From Athripsodes cinereus (Eukaryota; Arthropoda; Insecta; Trichoptera; Leptoceridae): DNA of 64,000 nucleotides. This document shows positions 38,636 through 49,530 of this stretch, in pieces. The notes under the pieces are model-generated. The model was not told the origin of the DNA. It ran no database searches and saw nothing but the letters and a program-made list of their open reading frames with translations. The translations under genes and the position numbers were made by a program. Position 1 is the stretch's first letter. Each line of letters begins with the position of its first letter. The DNA is taken from assembly GCA_947579605.1 (NCBI GenBank), contig OX388317.1, positions 16,883,384-16,947,383 on the forward strand, written 5' to 3'.

Positions 38636-39091
38636 ACCTGAGAGTTAATAACTTATTTTTTATAGGTATTTTATTATTCTTTTAATCCTGAAATAAAGAA
38701 AAAAAAACTTTTATCTTAGTTTGGTACTAATTCGATTGAATTATTTCTTTCGAGTTACTTCATATTTAAATGAAACAAAAAGTTATAGCAAAACTGCAAA
38801 TAAAATAGATATATTTTATATTATACGGTCATAGAAAATATTATGATGTCAAAAAGTAAGGAAAATGGATCTTAAAGGAACATATTATAATTATTATATA
38901 TTTTATGAAAAAAATGTACTTATAACCTTTTACTTTACAAGATTTGTTTTACACTAATTAATTTATCCACTAAAACAATGTAATGTATTTGTATGGATTG
39001 TTTTTTCTTGCAATATTTTATTTACAGTGTTTGTAAGAAAGTGTTTGAAAGTGGACGTCCTATACTGTGTGAGAATATAATCCAGTTCAAA

Positions 39092-42000
39092 ATGAACAAG
39101 TTTGTGACGGCATTTTTGTTGATTACTGTAAGTCCTGGATTATTTAATTAGGTACTGAAAAAAATATAAGGAAAATGCGGCTATAGTTTTTATAATTATG
39201 ATATATAGGGACAGTGCAAATAAAAAAAAGTCTTTTGGTGTTCTAGTTTCATTATGCTTTGATAATGGTTTTGAGTAGGTATTGAATTTTGCGGGAAATA
39301 CTATTGCATTCACTCGTTTACGAAATCCGAGTCAGTTGGAAGACATCGCATTTTAGCGATGAACTCGCCCCCTGTACATTGAATTGTATAACTGATATTT
39401 TTATGACACTGTTTTATTTTGTAATATTGTAACCAATGTACAGTGAAGAATAAAATAAATAAATAAAATAGTGGTCATTCTGTCGGATTTTTTTTGAATG
39501 GAAGATATTTTTTTAAATAGTATTACCTATACCTTTACCAACTCGTGAACGTCGAGTGAACAGATATATTTGTAAGAGGGTTTATTGAATGATGGAGGGG
39601 GTGTACGCAAGTGTTTCCCAGTAAGAACTCTTAATAATAAGAAAATTTGAGTTGTGATTACAGTTAGTGAGATTTTAATTTTTGCAAAAGTAATAAATGT
39701 AGGTAAGTATATGTAATATATAAAATTCTCGTGTCACGGGGTTTGTTATCATACTCCTCCAAAACGGCTAGACCAATTTTGATGAAATTTTGTATGCTTA
39801 TCGGGTAGATCTGAGAATTAGCCAACATCTATTTTTCATACCCCTAAAAGTTGAGGGTGGTCCATCCCGATTTTTTTGGACATTTTTTTTATGGTTAGGC
39901 ATTAAAAAAATACATACAGTCCTAAATTTTCACCCTACTACCATCAACTCCTATTTTTTAATAGCGATATTTTTAGTAATTCAATCATTTTCAACTCCGG
40001 TCGATATAATATATATATATATATATATAATATAATCACTTATATGGCAAAACAACGTTTGCCGGGTCAGCTAGTTATAATATATCTATATATCTACGCA
40101 TTTCGTAAAAGTTAATATACCTGCTTATGTATTATTTTAATGAATGCTTGTATATTTTTTCAGCATTTAATCCATCAGCAAGGAAATTGTGTTCAATTAC
40201 GAATTAACAATGCCCCCAACACATTTCTCGTGCCGCCATTCCCAGAAGCACCGCCGAAATTCAAAAATGGATTCCAAATTCAAACATACACTAGAATACC
40301 TTATATTCGAAATTTAAATAGTAATAAATACGGACAACTTGAACATCAAACTGATTGGGTACCAATATCCCCGCCAAATTTAATAATGGAAGATAAAAAT
40401 GACAAAACATTATTTAATGCGGATTTTCCGGAACAAATTACAAATAATGAACGAAGAGGAAGAATTCTCATTGGAAACAAAGGAACGACTTTAACTAAAA
40501 CTCCATCCACTCAAATTGATGCTAAAACATTTGACAAACAAGAGAACAAACATTCTTTTATCTACTTTCAAAAATTAGTCGGAAACGATTCCAAATTCAA
40601 ACGAGCGGATGAGAAAGACAATAGAACTTTAGAATTAGAGCAATTAACAAATGTTAATGAAAATAACAAAGTTTTTAATGATCACGAGGCACTGAGTAAA
40701 ATAATACAAGGGAAATTGGACGGGCTGTTGAAGAAATTTGAAGGGAATTTAAGTAAAATATTGGATAATGCTATTTCAAATGCGAGTGATATCAATAAAA
40801 ACCGTGTACAAAGAAGTCATTACTTTAATTCTAATGGTAAGGGACGAGGGAGGATAGTTGCATGTTTATTACACGCAGTTGGTCTGCTGGTTGCCACACT
40901 TGTGGGATATGCCGTAATCGTATAGCAGTAGAAGAAGTACTTATCGTAAATGTACTAGAATTTAGGGCGTGTTTCTATTTCCAGAGAAACAAGTTTGAAA
41001 TAGTATTTATAATGTGAAACATAATATCATACTTACCATTAATACATCATATTATTTTGCATTAGATATTTCATACTCCTTAAATATTGATGATTGTATT
41101 TTTAGAAGTATTATATTATTATTGTTATTTATAAGATTACGGCAACCCAAAAGTATTATATCTTTTATATTGTTTTATTCACCTCTATTTTCTTTCAAGT
41201 ATTGATGATTTTTCTTTCAGATGTTCACCGTGCAAATGGGATCCCTGTAGTGCTTTCACAGCCTCAACAATTCAACGTTCCGCCTACATCCGGAACATCA
41301 TCACCCGAGTTGATTAGCTCCAGCTACTGGGCTGGTCCCCCTACGGAAGCAGGATATACCAGTCCCCCAAATCTCAATCTGAATTCAAACGGCGGAACTC
41401 TTGATTACACTGTCGAGCACAGTGGTACTCAGGAAATACATGGGACATCGGACTCTACTGTTACTACTACTACTACTGCACATGAATCAATACAAAATCA
41501 TGCGCTAAACAATCATATTATACAGAATTATTCAAATGCAAATAACAATAAATCACCTGTTTCGATTATTGGGCCTCAGACACGGATTAATAATAGACAT
41601 AAATCAAACTCACCATACAACAGGAAACCAATTGACGAAATCGCGGAATCAAACAAGGAATATGATACAAGCATTAGTTCATACATTCAATCTCCTATAA
41701 AAGACGAAAATATGGCAAAACAATGGATTGACATAAACGACAAAACTCTAGAACAGGATTCGAAGGTGAGAAGAAAAATAGTTGAACCATTGTCAAAATT
41801 AAATGAACCGTTGAAGACAAACGAACAAAATACCAATGAAAGAAAAAGGAACATTGATGATGAAGAAGAGAGGGTGGCGGAGACGAGTAACAGAGATAAT
41901 CGAGTTACAAAACGGATGTATCCTTTCTACACGTCAGTGGATTTGAAAGGGATCGACACATTTCATACGGATCATGATTTGATAAATAATTTGAAGGGGA

Positions 42001-42245
42001 TAAACTTACTAGCGTTGGACCAATTCAGAAGAGGGCAGAAGATTAATATAGGATACAATTCATTGGGACATTTACCGCCTGATCCTCTTGTTTCATTGTT
42101 CCTTTCTCACTATGGAAGGTACATACCACATGGACATATACTCTCCTCTAACTTTAGGAACATCTACAGTTATTTAGCTTCAAATAACATACACAACAAC
42201 AAACCCTTCGGTTCATACAAGATATACGAGGATGCTGACAGTTAG
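39092..42245 (+). CDS. Secreted protein of unknown function, 3 exons, possible processed precursor
   Basis: Exons 39092-39127, 40164-40836 and 41221-42245 join in frame (phase 0, then phase 1; donors T|GTAAGT and G|GTAAGG; acceptors ttttttcag and tttctttcag) to give 577 aa. The first exon encodes MNKFVTAFLLIT, the hydrophobic core of a signal peptide that continues into exon 2 (HLIHQQGNC). The mature protein has a proline-rich start (FLVPPFPEAPPKFKNG), a long hydrophilic N/K/T-rich middle, a Thr run (TVTTTTTAH) and a compact C-terminus with the words DPLVSLFLSHYGRYIPHG and HNNKPFGSYKIYED. Basic cleavage-like sites are NRVQR, ERKRN and VTKRM. I recognise no domain. The order of secretion signal, disordered middle and conserved-looking C-terminus would suit an extracellular matrix or cuticle protein, or a prohormone. 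That is inference. A 5' UTR acceptor may lie at 39028 (tttatttacag). Confidence 0.8.
39325..39470 (+). mobile_element. LINE 3' end, (TAAA)n tail, in intron 1 of the secreted-protein gene
   Basis: TTGGAAGACATCGCATTTTA, GCGATGAACTCGCCCCCTGT and AATGTACAGTGAAGAATAAA then (TAAA)n. Same layout as 30870, 56330 and, reversed, 49433. Confidence 0.6.
39715..40075 (+). mobile_element. Non-autonomous Helitron in intron 1 of the secreted-protein gene
   Basis: The 5' part reads TTCTCGTGTCACGGGGTTTG, then CTCCTCCAAAACGGCTAGAC and ATTTTGATGAAATTTTGT, words typical of a widespread insect Helitron family. The 3' end has a short stem (GGCAAA-acaac-gTTTGCC) followed by GGGTCAGCTAGT, matching the Helitron rule of a hairpin just before a CTRR-type terminus. 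No Rep/helicase ORF. A (TA)n run lies at 40010-40028. Confidence 0.85.
40838..40935 (+). repeat. Repeat family A, directly after a splice donor
   Basis: GGGACGAGGGAGGATAGTTG, CATGTTTATTACACGCAGTT, GGTCTGCTGGTTGCCACACT and TGTGGGATATGCCGTAATCG. It starts within a few bases of the exon 2 donor (40836|40837) of the secreted-protein gene and keeps that reading frame open to 40925. Confidence 0.75.
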
Positions 42246-42352
42246 TTACATACATATATACAAAGGAACAATTTAGTGACCTATGTACATACATACTTGT
42301 ATAAGCTCTTTTTAACATTTTATTCTTATTATTTTGCTATAAACTATTTATA

Positions 42353-42358
42353 AATAAA
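42353..42358 (+). terminator. Polyadenylation signal of the secreted-protein gene
   Basis: AATAAA lies about 110 bases after the stop codon at 42245 and is followed by an A-rich stretch. It is the nearest canonical signal downstream of this gene. Confidence 0.6.
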
Positions 42359-42359
42359 A

Positions 42360-43394
42360 AAAAATAATTAATATTCTATAAACATAAAATTATTTAGCCA
42401 TGTAATACGATGAAGTACAAAAAAAATGTAACTTATTTTATTCTAGAAAGTTTCTTAACACAATCCATTTTCTTCACATGTATTTCAGAAAATAGCTTTG
42501 TACCTTAATTTTAAATTTCCTCTAGGGGAAAAAAGGTATGTTTTCAATTTCCTTTTCTGTTAGGTACATACTTGGGTACATGTTTTTTAGGTTAAATATT
42601 TTATATCAATTTTAAAAACTAATCTGTCTATAATTTATTTTATTCAATCAAGTTATTCAACAAATTGGCTCAAATCCCACTAACGACCTACTACGCTTTC
42701 ATAACACAAGCACAGTGGTAACTGTGAGATTCATACACCCTAACTTTCAAAAATGCATACTTAACAAAGCTCATACTAAACACATGAATATTTTTCCAGT
42801 ACAATATTTGTTTATTTACAGCTTCAATGAAGCACATAGGGAGCCAGACAGAGTTTTTATCCAAAAATATACTTAGTTTTTTGTTTATACCTTTGTTCTA
42901 CTAATCCAAATATAATCCTTTTGCGCTATCCAGGTGGTAGGTGGGAATCTACTTCGATAATCCGAATAACCTAAATCGACAGGAACAGAAACAAAAAATG
43001 TACCTATTAATATTGTGAACGAAATAAAAACAAAAATAAAATCAATCTGTTCATAGTCATTTGTATTAGCAAGATTTTTTTGTTATTTTCCAACATACTT
43101 TTAATAATAAGGAAATTCTTCAGTTTAAGCTGGAATTTTTCCGGGTTAATATAGATATGTCACGAATAGAACTTTTTTCTTGTACATATTAAAGTATATG
43201 GATACATAATAATAATATGTTAATATAACATATTAAAGTAAGATAAAAACACTTACAAGATTTTATTTCGTTTGTTTGTACTGTTTTTATTCATATTTAG
43301 TAGGTATAGTCATACGACAAAAAGACAAAAATAATATCCTCTAAACGAAGATTGATCTTTAAAATTATTTGGTTAATACAAATATAAATGAAAA
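42360..43394. other. Non-coding sequence downstream of the secreted-protein gene
   Basis: AT-rich, no coding stretch or recognised repeat seen. Confidence 0.5.
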
Positions 43395-43612
43395 AAGCAT
43401 ACGATACTGTGTCAGAAATACTGCAATCCGGGAGATGTGTGAGGTCCAAGACGTTAGATGGGGAAGACAACGTCGAAGATTCTGGTACGAACACGTTCAG
43501 AGAATCAATAATATACCAGAATCCCAAATATTGTCCTATATAGACTATCTGATAGACGACGCCCACCAGGAAGACCCCCTAAACGAATGAGAAGAAGAAG
43601 AAGATATATACA
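43395..43612 (+). mobile_element. LINE ORF2 C-terminal remnant, (GAA)n tail
   Basis: The plus strand encodes RWGRQRRRFWYEHVQRINNI then a stop and an AGAAGAAGAAGAAG tail. The W/H-V-x-R-M/I module is usual in LINE ORF2 ends. Upstream RT sequence is missing. Confidence 0.55.
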
Positions 43613-44064
43613 TATTTAGCTAATCTGCTTGCTACTCCACTTAAGTATTAGTATATTCTTTTTTATTTATAATTTTTTTAATTATAGTAATTTATAATTA
43701 TCTGCATTAAAAAGTATCATAATATATAAAGTGAACGACCAATCCCCTACTAGTGATGGAACTAGATTTTTTTATTAGTTATGCATTCGTGACAAAAAAA
43801 CTGAAAATATCCACAATTTGGAAGAAAACATCCAACTTTTAAAATTTCTGTCTCTCCCTCTTAATATTGAACTGAGTAAGAAAATTAGAGATATTTCAAG
43901 ACCTTATCGTTTTTATTTAACAGTTTCAGACAATGCCTAGCTTTGATTCTTTTGTAGGCATTCGGTGCTTTTTTACATACATATATGGAGGGCACGAAGG
44001 CATTTGTATGACATCACAGTGGTACCTTTATAGTTTTCATATGAAATAGCAAGTTATTTTGAGG

Positions 44065-44225
44065 TGGTTAGCAGTCTGTAGAAGAGTCTCAGTTTCAGAT
44101 AACTAAAAGTTTCCGAGTTCGATTCCAGCCGCTATTCGCAAAAAAACACTGGTATATTGCAAACTGTGAGGGTGTTAAGGGTGTGTTTGGGATTGTAAAA
44201 AAAACAGATACATATGTTAAAAATA
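44065..44225 (+). mobile_element. tRNA-derived SINE, type 3
   Basis: TGGTTAGCAGTCTGTAGAAG then B-box GAGTTCGATTCCAGC (about 44116) and a tail TGAGGGTGTTAAGGGTGTGT ending in an A-run. Only one clear copy in the window. Confidence 0.6.
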
Positions 44226-45399
44226 AATAAAATAAAAGCACACTAGGTATCTGGTTACAAACTATTTCAAACTTCATATTTTTAACACAAATATGATACA
44301 GATTACCGCGTAATGAAAACTTATTATGAGTTACGCCCAACGCCAGGAATAAAATTTAGAAGGTAGAATTCAATATGTAGGTATGTTTATTATTTTATAC
44401 TTTTGCCAATAATGCAAATAAGTAATATTGACATGTAGTTATGTAAATGTTTACCTTTTGGTTTTTCAAAACCCTTGGTATTATTAATATTTTTAGGAAT
44501 TCCACTCAAAACATCCTATTTATAGCCGAAGGGATTATATTGTTTAGGCAGAAAACTACCGGAACACCTACTTCAAAATAATATTAGCCAAAGTATGTCA
44601 GTAGGTAAACTGCAAAATACGAACGAAATTTTTGATTACTCTGTATTGATAAGTCAAGTATATAAATTTTTTTTTTTTAATATTGTGGTGCAGGGATAAA
44701 AAATATCTTAACCCTTTTATCTTAAATCAATAAAACGTGGAACTAAATATTGAATTTACATTGAAAATAGTAAAGATATAAAAGGCGAATTTATTTCAAA
44801 AGCACGATTTCTTCCAATGACCCCAAAACAGTAATATAAGTAGAAGACATGTGTGACTACAAGAAAATTATTTATACATTTTAAAGCTGTGAGTTGTTTT
44901 GAAAAAAGTAATGCCTGCTGGCGCCCTCTGGTGTAAAAAGTACCAAACAAAGTTGCTAATATGTATTGAACCGTGAAACAACAATCGATTTAGAACTCAA
45001 CAACCTACGTTTTGTAAATGTTTACTTCCGTATGAAGAAAGGCTTTGTTGTATCACGTGCTTTTCTAAAGTCGAACGTGACTCTAAAAGAAAAGTTTTTT
45101 ATTAGGTCAGAATGCTCTTTATTGAGAGAAATCAAAGGGGGGTTGTTCACTCGTATGAATGAAATATTCAACTGAAGTAAACAAATCCAAAGCCAAAATC
45201 TAAAGTGTTGACACAATGTTTCAAAGCATATAATGAAGAAAAGTTATCGGGAACGTAGGAAGATTATCATTGCGAACATGAGGGATTATGTTGGTGAATA
45301 TTGCATACATGAGTTCATTGAGAATATGTGTGGTAAAGATTGAAAAAGTAATTTGTGAAGATTGTGGAAGGAAAACTAGAGCTAATAACAAGAATGCAA

Positions 45400-45650
45400 G
45401 GTGACCAAACAACGGTGATTTGGCCATGTGGAAAGAATGAATGAGGACAGATTGTCAAAGAAAATAGACATGGTTGAGAGAAATGGTGCTAGAAAACGTG
45501 GCTCCCTGAGGATCAAATGGCAAAATCATATAAACTTGAACCTCCAAGACGGTAATGTGCTGAGCACATTGAATAGGAAAGCATGCATGGAGAATTGTAT
45601 AAGGTGACTCAGGATTGGGCAACATGCAAATATTTATATGATAAAGGTAT
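45400..45650 (+). mobile_element. LINE ORF2 C-terminal remnant, family 2 relative
   Basis: Encodes RFGHVERMNEDRLSKKIDMV, RKRGSLRIKWQNHINLNLQD and LSTLNRKACMENCIRVTQDW. More diverged than the other family 2 copies. Cut by the PIF/Harbinger-like MITE at 45658. Confidence 0.65.
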
Positions 45651-45657
45651 TGGTTTA

Positions 45658-46098
45658 GGGTGCAAACACAAAAAAGCAGGTTCCCAGCGTCGATCAGTGC
45701 CGGTAAGCGCCGGCAAAGTAAATCGCAATCGGGGTTCCTGCTTTTACAATGTTCGTGTTCATTGAAATGCATGTAACCATTCTCGGCGACGGTAGACGCA
45801 AGCATCGGAAAGCAGGTAACCTGCTTTCTAATGCTTGTATCTAATGTAATAATGTAACCTAATATCCCCTTCAAGTAACTAGCGATACTGCATACAGAAG
45901 AAGGCATATTCCCATTTCTTCCCTTCCCTTTTTGCACCAAATTTTTTGGTGTGTGGCCGCTGAATCTAAAGTGCTCCCTCGGGGCATCATTCCTCGCTTT
46001 AATGCGACTTTAAATCATACATATCTCCAGGTACGGCACGAGGTATGTGGCGGGCGCTGCCCTTTAAAAAAAAACCTGCTTTCTTTATGTTTGCACCC
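45658..46098. mobile_element. PIF/Harbinger-like MITE, 441 bp
   Basis: The inverted ends GGGTGCAAACACAAAAAAGC and GGGTGCAAACATAAAGAAAG both run into AGCAGGTT. Both sides are flanked by TTA, the 3-bp TWA target typical of PIF/Harbinger, whose ends often start with GGG. No ORF of note. It inserted downstream of a LINE remnant. Confidence 0.75.
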
Positions 46099-47149
46099 TT
46101 AGAGTAGACGGGAGTTAATTGAAAAAGCTTTTTTTAAGATGAACAAGTTTGACCACACATTATAAACAATATTATTATAATGCAGAAAATCATGGTTGCT
46201 GTTTTGGATTATTTTCCAAAAATATTGAATTTTTTTCATTGAAAATTTACGATAGTCCTGAAAAAGATTCGTAAAGTAGATGAAGTTTATACAAAACACG
46301 TGATTTTCTCACGAATTCCATTCACAACATCGACGATTTCTTACGATGTGAGAATGTATGCAGTGCCTATATATGTAAATGCCTAACGCTGAATATTTCT
46401 TCTTATTACTTAATACAATTTAAAAAGATGTCTTTCTAATTAGAATAATCTTACTTTTCCCCTGTATTACTCTGAGAATTAAAACCTTTCATTTTGTCTT
46501 CCTCTTTAACCTATGGGGCCGTATGATTACATATATTGGTCAAGGGTCTTGAAAAAAGCGATCCTTGTTATGTTTTAGAATAAAAAATGATTCAGTTTGG
46601 GTATAATATAAACATAAATCCCTTTCCCCTTTTCTCCCATGAGTAAATTGAAGGAGAGTAGATATGTATGTAAATAATTTATCACACGTTTATATAATAT
46701 ATTCCATAAACTTGCAGTTTTTACTGCAATCTGACATAAACAGGGTTGTCAGAATATCAAAAATAATACATTTTGTGATAAAATAGAAAAAAATATCGTA
46801 GGCACAAATCTCTGCAATGTTTCCACAAATATTTTCTACAATTTCTCAAACCTTTTTTATAATTTCTTTATCGTTTTTTTAATTCGTTTATCGCGAGAAT
46901 AGTGTTCATAAGTTCTTCATATCGTCTAAATTGAAGTTTAGAGAAAAAGTTCAAGTGGAGCGTTTTTTTAGCGACTGATAATTCTAAAATATGACTTAAT
47001 TATTGATATGACATTTTACTATACATTTAGAATATTAAATAATTTCACCTTTAATATTTACTTATTTATATTTATTTATTACATTACTATCTACCATCAA
47101 ATACACAAAAACAGACATACGTAAGTACGTAAAAATCATTTTAACGATA

Positions 47150-47235
47150 TTAACGTCTCAGATGTTCAATCGGAAGATTCTGGATTTAAATCCTGCTGCC
47201 AACCTTCTCTATATTCACGATAAACGCGTATTACC
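47150..47235 (+). mobile_element. Fragment of SINE type 4
   Basis: CTGGATTTAAATCCTGCTGC then CTTCTCTATATTCACGAT aligns with the 52355 copy (TTGAAATCCTGCT ... CTCTGTATTCAC). Confidence 0.4.
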
Positions 47236-47754
47236 TATTGTAAGGATGTATTTTGTTTTTTTAAAACATGGAGTCATCTCCAAAGAAAACTTATTCAAAT
47301 TAGGTTGTATTAAAATTATTCTGAGTATATATTATGTCCCTGTCAACTCTTGATAATATATTCAGGCAAGTCTCATCCAAGTTAAATCTACACATAATAT
47401 ATCATTCTTATTCAATATAATTTTGTATTCGTGGTGAGGATTTCCAATTTTTCCAATCGTCTAGTTCACGACGCCCATCTGCTGCTCCTGGTGTGAACTT
47501 CCTATTTCCTACATTGGTTTTGACTCGGTTTTTACAATACACGCACGAATATTTTAATTTGTTTACATGTAAGTATGTTTGAGTGGCTTGACATCGAAAT
47601 TGTACGTTTACATTAATTTGTAGTAAAATGTCAAAAGTGCCCGAAAACTAAATTAATTTGGTTTGTTTTCAATACATACTTCGAATTTTTTTGACTACTT
47701 TTGACTACTTTAGAAAATGCAGTTTTATAGAATTTGACACAAAGAATATTTCTA

Positions 47755-47900
47755 CATCATCATCATCATCGCCCTTAACGCTCTTCTTGGGAGCACAGGG
47801 GAGAAAACAGCCTCCTCATTCAGAGCGATTCTGCGCCCATTTACGTCACATCTTCCCAAGACATTCCTAGTGCTCTGACGTCGTTGTTATAGAAACGTCC
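47755..47900 (-). mobile_element. LINE tail remnant, family 4, (GAT)n tail
   Basis: CATCATCATCATCATCGCCC then CTTCTTGGGAGCACAGGGGA, CATTCAGAGCGATTCTGCGC and CTTCCCAAGACATTCC, the reverse complement of the family 4 tail with its trinucleotide end. Confidence 0.7.
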
Positions 47901-48350
47901 GAGTCACCAGAACCCTTGCGGACAGAAAAACAGTGCTCATACATACAGTATCAATAGTGTACAATGATTACACAGTATTGTTACCAATTTAAAATGGAAT
48001 ACAAAGTATGACCTATTTTAAAAGAAATTCGGGTTGAAAACTAGTAATGATAATAATAAAAATAATTCTACATTCAACTACAAACTTTGCTGTTCAGCTA
48101 CTGTACACTGTTCTGGTTGGATATAGGAATAATGTACAATTATGCAAAAAGTAACCAGCATATATATAAAATATGTGGACATATGATATTATTTAATCTT
48201 TATCCCTATGTTTTATATAGTACTGAGTGTGAACTACTGTATTTTCAATATTTTTTTTAGATGGGATTGTTTTCAGTGTAATTATATTCAGATTAAAATC
48301 ATGAAAGTGGTACATTTCACATTTTATTGATGAGTAAATATTGTATACAC

Positions 48351-48498
48351 AATTGGTTTTAGTTTTACTTAATATTTATTGAAAAGTGACCTGGTTTCGA
48401 CTTATAAAGTCATTGTCAAACTAATCTTTATACTCGTTCTTAAGTCGAAACCAGGTCACTATTCAATAAATATGTATTAAGTAAAACTTAAACCATTT
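48351..48498. repeat. Foldback element, ~55-bp arms
   Basis: The left arm 48351-48404 contains TTTTACTTAATATTTATTGA and GTGACCTGGTTTCGACTTA. The right arm 48441-48498 is its reverse complement with small indels. The spacer is 36 bp. Confidence 0.85.
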
Positions 48499-48559
48499 GT
48501 GCTTTCTTTCATATGTAATCGTGGACTTAATAAACAAACATTTTTTACTATTATAATGA

Positions 48560-48665
48560 AGGCATTGCTAATGTTTATTGCCTATAATTTGTCTGCTGGC
48601 TACCCTACTTGCGGCAGATGCCGTGATTGTATAAATAAAAGATTTAAAATGAGTTGAGAAGACGA
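48560..48665 (+). repeat. Repeat family A
   Basis: GCTAATGTTTATTGCCTATA, ATTTGTCTGCTGGCTACCCT and ACTTGCGGCAGATGCCGTGA. Diverged copy with the 3' half intact. Confidence 0.6.
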
Positions 48666-49385
48666 ACTACCTATGTCTCTCTTGAACTAATAAATATCAC
48701 AGTGGAATAAACCAAAGCTTTTTCTTTATTCGATAACCAATCTAGGGAATGAATAAATAAATGAAGTTCTTATATATAATATGGAGTTGAAGAAACTTTT
48801 AACATTGACATCCCGTGTCATTTTCATTAGTCCAAAATAGTAATTGCAAAAGATTAATTGATTACCATTAGAACATATTATTTAATTTAATTAATTGATT
48901 TTATCGATTGATCACACAATGGTACAACAGGTTTGGTGTACATTTGTATTCTTAATCATTTATGTAGGAAGGCATAATAATTATATCTATGTAGGTATAG
49001 TAATTCTTGTATTGTGTTGTTTGATAATGGCACGAGGCAATCCTCCGATAGTATCAACTGTCATATAAATCTCATTCAATACAATGAATGAAACATATTT
49101 TATGAAAGTTATCGCGGTATTGTATGAAATGTTCTGAAATAGGGTGCTGAAATAAAATGAAAGGTTTTTGAAATATATTTTCACGTCACCTTTTCAGTAA
49201 TAGCACTTCTAAAAAATTCACGATGACAAATAGAACATTCTTTCTGCTACAAAAATAATCAGACATTATCTACCATGGTAAGCTTTCTTCATACTAGGAT
49301 AGGTATTGCAGAAATTCTGATTTTTTTTTATGATAAAGTTGATTACAATACATGATTAGTCTATTGATAACCACACATGTGTCAG

Positions 49386-49420
49386 ATGCTATGATGGTAA
49401 AGACATTCATCTTTGAATGT
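49386..49420. repeat. Short hairpin
   Basis: TGGTAAAGACATTCATC and its reverse complement GAATGTCTTTTACCA form a stem of about 15 bp with a tight loop. No T-run terminator or known regulatory match. Confidence 0.5.
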
Positions 49421-49429
49421 CTTTTACCA

Positions 49430-49530
49430 TATTTATTTATTTATTTTATTCTTCACTGTACATTAGTTACATTATTTCAAATCAATACAAAGTATTATAA
49501 AATATCAGTTATTCAATGTACAGATTTAAT
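49430..49530 (-). mobile_element. LINE 3' tail fragment, minus strand
   Basis: TTTATTTATTTATTTTATTC then TTCACTGTACATTAGTTACA and TTCAATGTACAG, the reverse of the 39325-type tail without its GAAATCGC stem. Confidence 0.5.

Noticed and set aside
40140..40925. Single 261-codon ORF starting at an ATG at 40140
   Set aside because: The ATG lies in the pyrimidine tract of an intron acceptor (cag at 40161-40163), and the last 29 codons are a family A repeat past a good donor. The spliced model explains both ends.
41202..42245. Separate 347-codon gene starting at 41202
   Set aside because: The ATG precedes the acceptor tttctttcag. The frame joins exon 2 in phase 1, so it is exon 3 of the same gene.
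45455..45940. 161-codon minus-strand ORF
   Set aside because: It spans a LINE remnant and a MITE in antisense. A chance frame.
38145..49420. CRISPR-like or regulatory repeat array from short hairpins
   Set aside because: Repeats are dispersed, unequal in spacing and belong to transposon families. There is no array.
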